A stretch of 35,503 nt of DNA from an uncultured Desulfobulbaceae bacterium (GCA_947311315.1 CAMZKN010000109.1:1-35503); one strand, 5' to 3'. Shown: positions 8,753-17,631, counted from the stretch's first letter. The notes: generated from the letters alone by a model not told the origin. A program made the numbers and translations.

Positions 8753-8792
8753 CAAACAAAAATCCCCCGTCCACTGAACGAGGAAGGGGGAT
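8753..8792 (-). terminator. Rho-independent terminator of the DUF1566 gene
   Basis: Read on the minus strand, ATCCCCC (8786-8792) pairs with GGGGGAT (8762-8768) across a 17-base loop and is followed by TTTTGTTTGT. It lies about 20 bases after the stop codon of the upstream gene. Confidence 0.75.
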
Positions 8793-8813
8793 AAAGAGAA
8801 AAAAATTGCTTTT

Positions 8814-9755
8814 TCAGGCCAATGAGCGAACCAGGCGACCAAAACCACCAGGGATTGTGCCGGACGACCAGAAGGCTCGCCCCTGTTTGTAATCAACAAA
8901 CCAGTATCCACCAGGTTTGCGCTGTGCTGCAACAAAAATAAATGGCTGTTCTTTTGAAAAACAGGGCTGCAAAAAAATATCCTTATTATTTTTGACCGGT
9001 TCCATAAGCGACATCGCCTCTTCCATGGTAGGCAACCGCCAGTCCGAATGCCCGGCAAAAGCGTCCTTGTTCAATATCTCCATGTTACGCTGAATAGAGC
9101 GAATAGAACCTATATCAATCCCTTCCCGCTGCCACATCAGTGCTGTTCGCTGGTCAACAATTGTATTTTCATCCTTCCCGGTCACCAGTGCATTTTCAAA
9201 ACAGCCGGTTGGGTTCAACTTTGTATCGAAAAAATTCCATTGAGTAATAACGTTCTCAATCTGATCGTCATTAATAATTTCAGGGGTCGATGGCAAAAGA
9301 ACCGAATCACCTGAAAAGATTTTTTCTCCGGCACCAGGCAAAGGTTTGCCCATATTTTCTTTGTAGATGACTTCCACCTTTTCAACAATCAGGCTGGAAT
9401 CGCCGTCATCAAGAACATTGTCTATCAGCCACTGTTTTACCTGACCATCAATGGCATAGCTTTTTTCGAAAATTGATGAGCTCCCCTGACTTTGAACACA
9501 TTGTTTGACTATCTCCTGTGGTGCTGTAATCTCGGCAACTATCCGCGCATGTTTTACCGCCCGCTCCATCAGGCAGAGCTTAGGTTCATCGCCCCAGCTG
9601 TCAATAAAGAAGTAATAGACACATTCATCATTATTTCTTACCCGCTCACGCCCTCCCCATGACTCAAATGTTCCAAATGATAGATCAGGCGTCATCTCCC
9701 AGTCGATTGGGCTGATCAATTGTTCCCCTACCTGAATTTTATGAAACATTCCCAT
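8814..9755 (-). CDS. DUF1566 (Lcl C-terminal-like) domain protein
   Basis: A 313-residue protein without a signal peptide. The C-terminal 110 residues carry the DUF1566/Lcl signature: a TALMWQ-type strand, AGHSDWRLPTMEEAMSL, then FWSS and the terminal RLVRS. Such domains are common in delta-proteobacteria, often as surface or stress-associated C-type-lectin-like modules, and their role is rarely known. The N-terminal 200 residues, rich in acidic residues, are unassigned. The start at 9755 is chosen because GGAGG sits five bases upstream; the ATG two codons later (9749) is almost as good. A terminator follows directly. It is divergent from glgX with a 125-base AT-rich spacer. Confidence 0.75.
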   Translation of the reverse strand: MGMFHKIQVGEQLISPIDWEMTPDLSFGTFESWGGRERVRNNDECVYYFFIDSWGDEPKLCLMERAVKHARIVAEITAPQEIVKQCVQSQGSSSIFEKSYAIDGQVKQWLIDNVLDDGDSSLIVEKVEVIYKENMGKPLPGAGEKIFSGDSVLLPSTPEIINDDQIENVITQWNFFDTKLNPTGCFENALVTGKDENTIVDQRTALMWQREGIDIGSIRSIQRNMEILNKDAFAGHSDWRLPTMEEAMSLMEPVKNNKDIFLQPCFSKEQPFIFVAAQRKPGGYWFVDYKQGRAFWSSGTIPGGFGRLVRSLA

Positions 9756-9863
9756 AGTCTCCTCCACGTTTGTCAGTTCACAGTTCATTTAATGATTATT
9801 TACAGTTTCCATTAATCAGATTACTGGAGTAAAATAGATGTACCACATTCACATACTACAAAG

Positions 9864-9881
9864 TAATAATAATTATTATTA
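9864..9881. repeat. 18-bp perfect palindrome abutting the glgX start codon
   Basis: TAATAATAATTATTATTA is perfectly self-complementary and its last base is the A of the glgX ATG. It occupies the place where a Shine-Dalgarno sequence would be expected, and none is present. Confidence 0.6.
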
Positions 9882-11998
9882 TGTCTACAACTAAATCACA
9901 GCAAACACAAAAAAGAGGCTATCCTCTTCCTGGCGGGGCAACGATATTACGAGAAGGCATAAATTTTTCTCTTTTTGCCCGTCATGCCAATCGTGTAACT
10001 CTAGTCATTGATTATCAACCCAAGAAGAACAGTCGGCCCATTCGCCACGAATTCGAACTGGATCCCGGTGAAAACTGCACAGGGGATATGTGGCACATTC
10101 TTATCAGAACCCTGCAAACTGATTTCAGTTACGGTTACCGTGTAGATGGCACAGCTATCTCTTCAAAAGAATCAACATACGATTATAATACCATCCTCAT
10201 CGACCCATATAGTCGAGCACTCCTGCCAAGAAGATGGGGAGAAGGTGCTGATTATGGTAAAAAACCATGCAGCCGGATAATCAGCAACGATTTCAACTGG
10301 CATAATGACCGACCTCTGAAGACACCACTCTCCGATACAATCATTTACGAGCTACATGTACGTGGATTTACAAAAGATACAAGTTCCAGAGTTGATACAC
10401 CTGGCACATACAAAGGAATTATCGCAAAAATTCCTTATCTGAAAGAACTTGGAATTACCGCCATCGAACTGATGCCGACAACCGAATTCGACGAGAACAA
10501 CAGTGTCTTCCACGACCCGGGAACCGGAGAAAAATTAAAGGATTTCTGGGGATATAATCCCGTATCATTCTTTGCACTCAATTCCGGATACGCCCATGAC
10601 CCTGAAAAGGCAGTGAACGAATTCAAAGCAATGGTTCTGGCACTTCACCGGGCGGGCATCGAGGTTTTTCTTGATATGGTTTACAACCATACCGGAGAAG
10701 GTGGATACAGAGGAACGACGAGTAGTTTCAGGGGAATCGACAATCAGGTATACTACCTGCTCGATCGTGACGGAAACTATCTCAATTTTTCCGGTTGCGG
10801 CAACACGATGAACTGTAATCACCCGGTTGCAAGAGATCTCATCCGTGAATCTCTTCGTTACTGGGTAACTGAAATGCATATTGATGGCTTTCGCTTTGAT
10901 CTGGCCTCCATCTTGGGAAGAGACCAAAAAGGTAATGTTCTGGCCAACCCGCCAATGATTGAAGTAATCGGCGAAGACCCGGTTCTGCGAGATACAAAAA
11001 TGATTGCCGAAGCTTGGGATGCGGCGGGACTCTACCAGGTCGGAACTTTTTCCACTGATCCGAGATGGGGGGAATGGAATGGTAAATTCCGCGATGATAT
11101 ACGATCATTTATGCTTGGGCATGACAATACTGTGGCCAACCTTGCCACGCGCATAGCAGGCAGCTCAGACCTGTATCAAACCAGCGGCCGGAGCCCTCTC
11201 AGTTCCATCAATTTTATCACAAGCCACGATGGGTTCACTCTTTATGATCTGGTCAGCTATAACCGGAAACATAACCTGCCAAACGGCGAGCGTAATCAAG
11301 ATGGTGACAATCATAATCTTAGCTGGAACGGGGGATGCGAAGGGCCAACCGATGAAAGAGAAATCCTGCTCATCAGAAATCGACGGATAAAAACACTTGC
11401 AGCCCTCCTTCTCTTTTCACAGGGAGTGCCAATGATCCGAGGCGGTGATGAATTCGGCCACACCCAAAATGGTAACAACAATGCATGGTGCCAGGACAAC
11501 CCTGTGAGTTGGCTCAACTGGTCACTGCTGGAAACCAACGATGAACTTTTCAGATTTTTTAAATTGTGTATTGCTCTCAGAAAAAAGCATACTCTTTTCA
11601 GAAGAGAAAAATTTTTCTCGCAAAAAAACCAGGAAAACGGCAAAAATACAGCAGCAGAGATCAACTGGCAATATCTAACTCCAGGCAAGCAAAACTGGGC
11701 AGCTGACTGCCACGGCCTTGCTTACTCTCTTCATCACACATCAGTTGAGAAGAATCACGCCTCATTTTTCATCATGTTCAACGGTAATAAGCTGGAAACA
11801 TTGCACTTTCTTCCGCCAGAGGTTCGCCCTGGCTATGCCAACTGGCATAAGATCATCGACACCGGGGCCGAGACACCCATTGATTGCTCCAACCCCGGCC
11901 AGGTTTTTCCCTATCCCGAAAAGAAAAAAATACCTGTTCTTCCATTTGGTTGCGTCGTACTTCAGTCTTCCATCGCTGCAACTGACAAAGGGGAGTAG
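9881..11998 (+). CDS. glgX: Glycogen debranching enzyme GlgX (GH13 isoamylase type)
   Basis: This 705-residue protein matches the GlgX/TreX isoamylase family: an N-terminal CBM48-like domain (about 15-120, GGATILREGINFSLF), a GH13 barrel and a C-terminal beta domain. Catalytic residues are visible as the nucleophile D340 (DGFRFD), acid/base E377 (AEAWD) and D450 (SHDG). The VYNHTGEG stretch is typical. It hydrolyses alpha-1,6 branches in limit dextrins during cytoplasmic glycogen breakdown. No other glycogen gene is in the window. The start is fixed by the family N terminus, although no ribosome binding site precedes it and an AT palindrome abuts the ATG, so translation initiation may be unusual. 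Confidence 0.95.
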   Translation: MSTTKSQQTQKRGYPLPGGATILREGINFSLFARHANRVTLVIDYQPKKNSRPIRHEFELDPGENCTGDMWHILIRTLQTDFSYGYRVDGTAISSKESTYDYNTILIDPYSRALLPRRWGEGADYGKKPCSRIISNDFNWHNDRPLKTPLSDTIIYELHVRGFTKDTSSRVDTPGTYKGIIAKIPYLKELGITAIELMPTTEFDENNSVFHDPGTGEKLKDFWGYNPVSFFALNSGYAHDPEKAVNEFKAMVLALHRAGIEVFLDMVYNHTGEGGYRGTTSSFRGIDNQVYYLLDRDGNYLNFSGCGNTMNCNHPVARDLIRESLRYWVTEMHIDGFRFDLASILGRDQKGNVLANPPMIEVIGEDPVLRDTKMIAEAWDAAGLYQVGTFSTDPRWGEWNGKFRDDIRSFMLGHDNTVANLATRIAGSSDLYQTSGRSPLSSINFITSHDGFTLYDLVSYNRKHNLPNGERNQDGDNHNLSWNGGCEGPTDEREILLIRNRRIKTLAALLLFSQGVPMIRGGDEFGHTQNGNNNAWCQDNPVSWLNWSLLETNDELFRFFKLCIALRKKHTLFRREKFFSQKNQENGKNTAAEINWQYLTPGKQNWAADCHGLAYSLHHTSVEKNHASFFIMFNGNKLETLHFLPPEVRPGYANWHKIIDTGAETPIDCSNPGQVFPYPEKKKIPVLPFGCVVLQSSIAATDKGE

Positions 11999-12109
11999 AT
12001 ATGGTGTAGTGATGAAATTTTCTTTGGCAGCCTTATTCGTCTTATGCTACTGTGCAGAACACAGTTTTTTTGCCACGGGTTTATGAAGAAATTCAGCATC
12101 CGTTTCTTA

Positions 12110-12189
12110 CTCATTTGGTAACTGTTCAACAGTTATACTCATAAGTTATACATAATTCTCAGCATTGTGCTGAATAGTTACCTCATTTG
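12110..12189. mobile_element. 64-bp MITE-like element with perfect 8-bp target duplication
   Basis: The element spans 12118-12181. Its left end GTAACTGTTCA is the reverse complement of the right end TGAATAGTTAC at 10 of 11 positions. It is bounded by the direct repeat CTCATTTG at 12110-12117 and 12182-12189, a perfect 8-bp target duplication. GTAA/TTAC ends with 8-bp duplications are features of the IS66 family, so an IS66-like transposase acting in trans is plausible. It has no coding capacity and contains two AGTTATAC direct repeats. It sits between glgX and the SGNH gene, whose ATG begins six bases after the right duplication. Confidence 0.85.
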
Positions 12190-12194
12190 TTACA

Positions 12195-12725
12195 ATGAAG
12201 ACCATGACACACATTTTATTCCTCGGAGATTCGCTTATTGCCGACCATGACTGGCAGTCACGAATGCCTTCATACAAGATACACAACCTTGGTGTTCCCG
12301 GGGCCATAACCTCAGATGTTTTTGAATCACTGACAGATGTCAAAGCAGAGGTAGAACATACTGACGTCATCATGCTTATGATCGGCACCAATGATCTTCT
12401 TATAGGCGATTTTGATTTTCTGCATGTATTAAAAAAAATTCTGGTCCAACTCAACATCCTTTATCCACTTGCTGAAATTATTGTCGGCAGCCTTTTTCCG
12501 ATGGATCTGTCCCATCTCCCTTTTAACACTATACCCAGCCTCAATAGCCACATTGAGGCTATCACCATGCAGACCGGCAGTTGTTTTCTTGATGTTTACA
12601 AACGCTTTGACAACTCAGACAAAGAAATATTCCGGGACGACGGTATGCATGTAACCCCTGCAGCCTATGAAATCTGGACCAGGTCTCTGCTCGAATATAT
12701 TGCCTTTCTTATAGAGAGTGACTAA
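12195..12725 (+). CDS. SGNH/GDSL-family hydrolase
   Basis: A 176-residue cytoplasmic SGNH hydrolase. The four blocks are present: LFLGDSL with the nucleophilic serine near the N terminus, a block II glycine in LGVPGAIT, IGTNDLL (block III Gly and Asn) and DDGMHVTPAAY (block V Asp and His). Such enzymes are esterases, thioesterases or deacetylases acting on acyl or acetyl groups; the substrate cannot be read from the sequence. Two starts are possible, 12195 and 12204; neither has a clear Shine-Dalgarno sequence. The mobile element directly upstream has replaced the native leader. It is the first gene of a plus-strand run ending with the Nudix gene. Confidence 0.85.
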   Translation: MKTMTHILFLGDSLIADHDWQSRMPSYKIHNLGVPGAITSDVFESLTDVKAEVEHTDVIMLMIGTNDLLIGDFDFLHVLKKILVQLNILYPLAEIIVGSLFPMDLSHLPFNTIPSLNSHIEAITMQTGSCFLDVYKRFDNSDKEIFRDDGMHVTPAAYEIWTRSLLEYIAFLIESD

Positions 12726-12780
12726 CGTAACCAGTCGTCAGAAAGTTACTCTTATTCCACATTATTCAAGGAGCACTTCG

Positions 12781-13575
12781 ATGTATCGAAAATTTGTATT
12801 ATCAGTTCTTTCTCTTTCTTTTTTCTTTTTCGGGCTCATTCAGCCACAGAACCTTTCGGCCATGCCCAAAACTGTGTCGGCAAACAGCCCGACGCTGACA
12901 GGCACCGTCATCGAAACAATGAATGCCGCAAGCTATACGTATATGCTAATCGAATCTGAAACCGGTCAGAAATGGGTTGCCATTCCCGAAACGAGTGTAA
13001 AAAAGGGCAGTACTGTGAGCTATGTTGACGGTATGGTCATGAAAAACTTCAAAAGTAACAGTCTGAATCGAACGTTTGATTCGATTGTTTTTTCTCCGGG
13101 GCTTGCTGGTGCTACAGTAAAGACCACTCAAAAAGCTGTGTCCAACAACTCTTTTGCCGCAGCGGTAAAAGCAGAGAAAAAGATGGCACCTTCCTCCCCA
13201 CCAATGGAAACATCAGGCGGCAGTGCTGTAGCAATTGTTCCCTTTGAAGAAATTTCCATTGAAAAATCTTCTGCAGATAATGGGCATTCCGTTGAAGAGA
13301 TTTTCAAACAGGCCAAAGCGCTTAACGGCAAAAAAATTCAGATCCATGCCAAGGTCGTAAAGTTCAGCCCCAATATAATGGGTCGCAACTGGGTTCACCT
13401 TCAGGATGGTAGCGGAAATCCCATGCAGAACACACATGATCTCGTTGTCACCACAGCCGAGACGGTTGAGCTACACAGTACGGTAACCTTGGAAGGTACA
13501 CTCACTGCTAAAAAAGATTTTGGTGCCGGTTACAAATACGACGCTATTATCGAGAATGCATCTCTAGTAAAATAA
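12781..13575 (+). CDS. Secreted OB-fold protein, NrfJ-like repeats
   Basis: A 264-residue exported protein with a signal peptide (MYRKFVLSVLSLSFFFFG, cleavage near LSA-MP). Two OB-fold-like segments follow: about 38-110 (TLTGTVIETMNAASYTYMLIE...WVAIPE) and about 175-262 (ALNGKKIQIHAKVVKFSPNIMGRNWVHLQDGSG...LEGTLTAKKDFGAGYKYDAIIENASL). The second is typical of the periplasmic NrfJ-like or cytochrome-associated OB-fold group found in delta-proteobacteria. The linker is rich in Ala, Ser and Pro. AAGGAG lies seven bases before the ATG at 12781, which decides against the upstream ATG at 12718. Only one base separates its stop from panE. Function is unknown; ligand binding in the periplasm is inferred. 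Confidence 0.78.
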   Translation: MYRKFVLSVLSLSFFFFGLIQPQNLSAMPKTVSANSPTLTGTVIETMNAASYTYMLIESETGQKWVAIPETSVKKGSTVSYVDGMVMKNFKSNSLNRTFDSIVFSPGLAGATVKTTQKAVSNNSFAAAVKAEKKMAPSSPPMETSGGSAVAIVPFEEISIEKSSADNGHSVEEIFKQAKALNGKKIQIHAKVVKFSPNIMGRNWVHLQDGSGNPMQNTHDLVVTTAETVELHSTVTLEGTLTAKKDFGAGYKYDAIIENASLVK

Positions 13576-13576
13576 G

Positions 13577-14545
13577 ATGCACATTGTACTGGTAGGCCCG
13601 GGAGCGCTCGGTTGTCTTCTTGCCGCACGTATCACAAAAGGTATTAAGTCAACAGCAGACACCAGACTCACTATTCTTGACTATAATTCCGACCGGGCAA
13701 ACCAGCTCACAAAGCAGGGGATCATCTACAATATCAATGACCGGAATGAATCCATTCCGGTCTCTGTGGTTTCAGCACTGGAACTGATTGATCACGCAGA
13801 CGTTATTCTGCTGTGTGTAAAATCCTACACTGTACAGGATTGTCTTACCTTCTGTTCTCCCATCATCAACAGGAAAAGCCTGTTGATATTTATGCAGAAC
13901 GGGATAGGCCATCTTCAGGATTATCCTCATTTAAAGGGTATTACAACGGCATACGGTACAACGACAGAAGGAGCAACTCTTCTTGGCGCGGGCCATGTGC
14001 GACATGCAGGAAGTGGTGTTACATACCTCGGGTTTCTCAAACAACCACCCATTCAATGCACAGAACTCCTCAATACGACCATCGCTGTTTTTTCTGGTGG
14101 TGGACTGCGGACACACTATGCTGATGATATCCTTTCCAGGCTCTGGGCCAAGCTTTTTATCAACGTTGGCATAAATGCTCTCACGGCAATACTTAACTGT
14201 AAAAATGGGGCAATCCTCACCCTGCCAGGCATTGCCCAAAGAATGCAGATGGCAGTAGGTGAAGCACGCCAGATAGCCGACAAAAATAATATTGCAATAG
14301 TTGACGACCCGTATCAGACTGCCAGAATCGTCTGTAAAAAAACCGCTGAAAATATTTCTTCAATGCTGCAGGATGTAAGAAACGAGCGACGCACCGAAAT
14401 TGACGCAATTAACGGAGCCATTGTCAAACTGGGCAAGACACTTGACATTGATACACCTGAAAACAATCGACTCTGTGAGCAGATCAGACAGATAGAAGCC
14501 ACATACGGCAAAGTCGATAACGGAAAAACCAATAAGAAGCCATGA
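13577..14545 (+). CDS. panE: Ketopantoate reductase-family protein (2-dehydropantoate 2-reductase)
   Basis: A 322-residue ApbA/PanE-type reductase. The N-terminal NADP-binding Rossmann fold has GPGALG (7-12); the catalytic lysine is K192 in RLWAKLFINVGINALTA; the C-terminal domain has the MLQDVRNERRTEIDAINGAI signature. The family reduces ketopantoate to pantoate for pantothenate and CoA synthesis; paralogues act on other 2-keto acids, so the substrate is likely but not certain. No other pan gene is present. The ATG starts one base after the stop of the upstream gene without a good ribosome binding site, so it is probably translationally coupled; its end overlaps the HAD gene by four bases. 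Confidence 0.88.
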   Translation: MHIVLVGPGALGCLLAARITKGIKSTADTRLTILDYNSDRANQLTKQGIIYNINDRNESIPVSVVSALELIDHADVILLCVKSYTVQDCLTFCSPIINRKSLLIFMQNGIGHLQDYPHLKGITTAYGTTTEGATLLGAGHVRHAGSGVTYLGFLKQPPIQCTELLNTTIAVFSGGGLRTHYADDILSRLWAKLFINVGINALTAILNCKNGAILTLPGIAQRMQMAVGEARQIADKNNIAIVDDPYQTARIVCKKTAENISSMLQDVRNERRTEIDAINGAIVKLGKTLDIDTPENNRLCEQIRQIEATYGKVDNGKTNKKP

Positions 14546-15111
14546 CAATTCAAGTAGACACAATTGGTTTTGATTTCGACGGCGTCATCGCCAACACTGC
14601 TGAAACATTTATCCAAATAGCCTGCAGTGAATATGGTCACTGTTCCTTCACCAAGGAAGATATCACCAATTTTGATCTGGAAAACTGCCTTGACCTCCCT
14701 CTGGCCCATGTCGAGAAAATATTTACTGATATTCTTACCGACTCTATCGCCACCGGCCTGAAACCCATGCCGGGGGCCGTTGAAACACTGACGGAATTTG
14801 CAGATATCGCACCTGTTACAATCATCACAGCCCGACCGATCCATCAACCGGTAATTGACTGGCTGGATACATTTTTTCCTGCTGCCACCTGCCGAAAAAT
14901 AAAAATTGTTGCAACGGGTGACCACAACGACAAAGTTCGTTACATCCACGAACACGGACTGCACTATTTTATAGATGACCGGGCAGAGACCTGCCTGCAA
15001 CTAGCCCGGGAAAATATCACACCAATTGTTTTCTCCCAGCCCTGGAACAGAGACCGGCATTCCCTGCGGACTGTTCATAACTGGGCCGAAATCCGTGACC
15101 TTATTTCATAG
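14542..15111 (+). CDS. HAD-superfamily phosphatase, deoxyribonucleotidase-like
   Basis: A 189-residue HAD hydrolase. Motif I is DFDGVIANT (nucleophile D11, D13), motif II is the threonine in IITARP, a lysine in HNDKVRYI serves motif III and the acidic pair is in FIDDRAET. The cap between motifs I and II is small and helical. The pattern FDFDGVIANT with terminal DDRAE resembles the NT5C-type 5'(3')-deoxyribonucleotidase group, so nucleotide dephosphorylation is a reasonable guess. It overlaps panE by ATGA and precedes the Nudix gene by nine bases; a housekeeping nucleotide role would fit that neighbour. Confidence 0.82.
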   Translation: MTIQVDTIGFDFDGVIANTAETFIQIACSEYGHCSFTKEDITNFDLENCLDLPLAHVEKIFTDILTDSIATGLKPMPGAVETLTEFADIAPVTIITARPIHQPVIDWLDTFFPAATCRKIKIVATGDHNDKVRYIHEHGLHYFIDDRAETCLQLARENITPIVFSQPWNRDRHSLRTVHNWAEIRDLIS

Positions 15112-15120
15112 GCGATCACC

Positions 15121-15561
15121 ATGCAATGCCCACACTGCAACAAAGAAGTAAATGCCTACAAAAATCCGACACCGACGGTTGATATTATAATTGAAGTTGA
15201 CAGTAAAATTGTATTGATCGAAAGGAAGAATCCACCCTTTGGCTGGGCCCTGCCAGGTGGATTTGTTGACTACGGGGAGTCCTACGAAACAGCAGCACTA
15301 AGAGAAGCACTCGAAGAAACACGGCTGGAAGTCACCGGTATGAAACAGTTCCACACCTATTCAGACCCGGGCAGAGACCCCCGGCAACATACCGCTTCAA
15401 CTGTTTTTATTGGCAAAGCGGAAGGCGTTCCACAGGCCGGAGATGACGCCAGGGATGCAGCTCTCTTCAGCGAAGAATCACTGCCACCCCTGGTTTTTGA
15501 TCATGAAAAAATAGTAGCAGACTACTTTGCCATGCAAAGAAAAAGCGAAGAAAGGGACTAA
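15121..15561 (+). CDS. Nudix hydrolase with N-terminal zinc-ribbon remnant
   Basis: A 146-residue Nudix hydrolase. A complete Nudix box spans about residues 47-71 (G47...E53, then R61-E62...E65-E66), preceded by [13 protein letters not shown]. It probably hydrolyses a nucleoside diphosphate derivative such as ADP-ribose. The N terminus has CPHC with no second cysteine pair, a truncated zinc-ribbon seen in some family members. It is the last gene of the plus-strand run; no convincing T-tract terminator follows. The 160 bases to typA hold a minus-strand 31-codon gene and a short palindrome (15602-15615). Confidence 0.9.
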   Translation: MQCPHCNKEVNAYKNPTPTVDIIIEVDSKIVLIERKNPPFGWALPGGFVDYGESYETAALREALEETRLEVTGMKQFHTYSDPGRDPRQHTASTVFIGKAEGVPQAGDDARDAALFSEESLPPLVFDHEKIVADYFAMQRKSEERD

Positions 15562-15623
15562 AATACATTACGCAGCAACCAGAAACTAAAAAGACCCATA
15601 CCTATGGATCCATAGATCATAAC

Positions 15624-15719
15624 TCAGGGTGTGCAGTCGCTACCGTATTTTTTGGCGATAACACCAAAAGTCACAAGCCCCAATATCCCTGAAATCACTA
15701 AGAAGGCCACCTCTTTCAT
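15624..15719 (-). CDS. 31-residue single-span membrane peptide behind typA
   Basis: A short reading frame beginning MKEVAFLVISGIL and ending KKYGSDCTP. About 17 hydrophobic residues are followed by two lysines, giving a single transmembrane helix with the C terminus holding one cysteine. The ATG is six bases after the typA stop codon, and the sequence GAGGA that overlaps that stop is a well-placed Shine-Dalgarno sequence. Spacing and ribosome binding site make it a plausible real gene co-transcribed with typA. No family is recognised; the function is unknown. Confidence 0.55.
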   Translation of the reverse strand: MKEVAFLVISGILGLVTFGVIAKKYGSDCTP

Positions 15720-15725
15720 AGCACA

Positions 15726-17525
15726 CTATCCTCGTCTTATTTTACCCGGTCTTTTCCGCAACCGAATCGATTTCGGCGTCACCTCAACAAGCTCATCGTC
15801 ATTAATATAGGCGATACACTCCTCAAGCGACATGGTAACCGGAGGTGTTAAAACCACAGCCTCATCGGTACCTGATGCCCGCATATTGGTCAATTTTTTC
15901 CCCTTGGCAGGGTTTACCACAAGATCAGTCGAACGGCTGTGCTCCCCGACAATTTGACCACGGTAGAGCGGGTCTCCGGGCTGCACAAACAGTTTTCCCC
16001 TCTCCTGTAGATTAAATAATGCATAAGCGACTGCGGTGCAAGGCTCCTTGGCTACCAGCACACCATTTACACGATTGATAATCTCACCGGCATAGGAGCC
16101 ATACTCTGAAAACACATAGGACATCATTCCCAAGCCTTTAGTATCCGTCATAAATTCTGAACGATAACCAAGCAGACCACGGGTGGGAATGTTAAAGACC
16201 ATACGAACCATGCCGTTGGCAACGTTCATCTCCTCCATCTGTCCTTTCAATTTACCAAGTTTTTCAATAACAGCTCCCTGGTACAGTTCATCAACATCGA
16301 CGGTGAGTTTTTCGTAGGGTTCAAAGGTTTTACCATCCTCCTGTCTGAAAATAACCTGGGGTCTGGTGACCTGAAACTCGTAATCCTCCCTGCGCATTTT
16401 TTCAATCAGGATCGAAAGATGCAGCTCACCACGCCCGGAAACCTTGAATCCAACTGCATCTTCCAGAGGTTCACAATGCAGAGCCACATCAGCCAGAATT
16501 TCACGCTGCAGGCGATCACCTATATGGCGGGAGGTCACATACTTCCCCTCCTTGCCGGCAAAAGGTGAGTCATTTGGCACGAAGTTCATTGAAATTGTTG
16601 GTGGATCGATATCAACCAGAGGCAGGGGTGTGGGATTGTCCGGATCGGTAAAGGTCACGCCAACCGTCACATCATCCATACCGGCTACGGCAACTATTTC
16701 GCCTACACCTGCTGAATCTACAGCAACTTTTGCATCACTCTCGAAGCGGAAAATTTTTGAAATACGAACAGGTTTAATAGTACCGTCACGCCGCGCAACC
16801 ACAATCGGCTGATTAAGACGCATGGCGCCGTTAACAACCTTACCAATACCAAGGCGCCCAAGATAAGGAGAATAATCGATGGTGCCGACCTGCATCTGCA
16901 GAGACGCATCAACAGAACCAACCGGGGCCGGAATATGTTCGACGATCATGTCTGAAATATGCTTCATGTTACCGCCATTCTCTATTGGATCTGCCGGATC
17001 AAGCAGAGCATAACCATTTTTAGCAGAAGCGTACACTATGGCAAAATCCAATATATGATCAGGGGCATCAAGTTTAACAAAGAGATCGAAAACTTCATTG
17101 ACAACCCAGTCACAACGCGCGGCGGGTTTATCAATTTTGTTTATAACGACAATGACCGGCAACTTGTTTTCAAGAGCTTTTTTCAGAACAAAGTATGTCT
17201 GAGGCATCGGGCCTTCCTGCGCGTCCACCAGAAGCAGAGCACCATCAGCCATTCGCAACACACGCTCCACCTGACCACCAAAATCGGCATGGCCTGGCGT
17301 GTCTATAATATTGATCCAGTAATCTTTGTATTTATACGATCCGTTTTTGGCAGTAATGGTAATTCCCCGTTCACGCTCAAGATCCATGGAATCCATGAGT
17401 CTCTCGGAAACTTCCTGATTGTCCCTGAACATGCCCGAGTTCTTAAAAAGCTCATCGACCAGTGTTGTTTTGCCATGATCAACATGGGCAATGATTGCCA
17501 CATTACGAATTTTACTCTGTTCCAT
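15726..17525 (-). CDS. typA: Ribosome-associated translational GTPase TypA/BipA
   Basis: A 599-residue translational GTPase. G motifs are AHVDHGKTT (G1), the ERGITITAKN stretch (G2), DTPGHADF (G3), NKIDKP (G4) and SAKNGY (G5); EF-G-like domains II, III and V and the BipA-specific C-terminal domain follow, ending in the basic RKRPGKIRRG. BipA binds the ribosome and aids 50S assembly and growth under cold or other stress. The start at 17525 is chosen because AAGGA lies seven bases upstream and the protein then begins like other BipA sequences (MEQSKIRNVAIIAHVDHG); upstream codons are leader. A sigma-70 promoter about 200 bases upstream implies a long 5' leader. Confidence 0.96.
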   Translation of the reverse strand: MEQSKIRNVAIIAHVDHGKTTLVDELFKNSGMFRDNQEVSERLMDSMDLERERGITITAKNGSYKYKDYWINIIDTPGHADFGGQVERVLRMADGALLLVDAQEGPMPQTYFVLKKALENKLPVIVVINKIDKPAARCDWVVNEVFDLFVKLDAPDHILDFAIVYASAKNGYALLDPADPIENGGNMKHISDMIVEHIPAPVGSVDASLQMQVGTIDYSPYLGRLGIGKVVNGAMRLNQPIVVARRDGTIKPVRISKIFRFESDAKVAVDSAGVGEIVAVAGMDDVTVGVTFTDPDNPTPLPLVDIDPPTISMNFVPNDSPFAGKEGKYVTSRHIGDRLQREILADVALHCEPLEDAVGFKVSGRGELHLSILIEKMRREDYEFQVTRPQVIFRQEDGKTFEPYEKLTVDVDELYQGAVIEKLGKLKGQMEEMNVANGMVRMVFNIPTRGLLGYRSEFMTDTKGLGMMSYVFSEYGSYAGEIINRVNGVLVAKEPCTAVAYALFNLQERGKLFVQPGDPLYRGQIVGEHSRSTDLVVNPAKGKKLTNMRASGTDEAVVLTPPVTMSLEECIAYINDDELVEVTPKSIRLRKRPGKIRRG

Positions 17526-17605
17526 ATCGCATCCTTCAAAGGGGGGTGTACACTGCGGTACACTACGACCAGGTATTATTCTTACAAAAAGAGCCAATCA
17601 CCCGG

Positions 17606-17631
17606 TTTTAAAATAAAAAAGCACGTGCTTT
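17606..17631 (-). promoter_or_regulatory. Palindrome plus T-tract in the typA leader, possible attenuator
   Basis: AAAGCACGTGCTTT (17618-17631) is a perfect palindrome. Read in the typA direction it is followed by TTTATTTTAA, giving a short terminator-like hairpin about 95 bases before the start codon. The stem is short, so the assignment is weak. Confidence 0.35.

Noticed and set aside
12012..12086. 24-codon plus-strand frame with a signal-peptide-like sequence after glgX
   Set aside because: Too short, no clear ribosome binding site, and no mature part after the hydrophobic stretch; chance or a decayed remnant.
12110..12189. Interpretation of the repeats as phage or plasmid attachment sites
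   Set aside because: No integrase or tRNA is nearby, and the inverted ends with 8-bp duplications fit transposition instead.
15602..15615. 14-bp perfect palindrome CTATGGATCCATAG after the Nudix gene
   Set aside because: No T-run follows, so it is not a terminator; it could be chance and nothing links it to a function.
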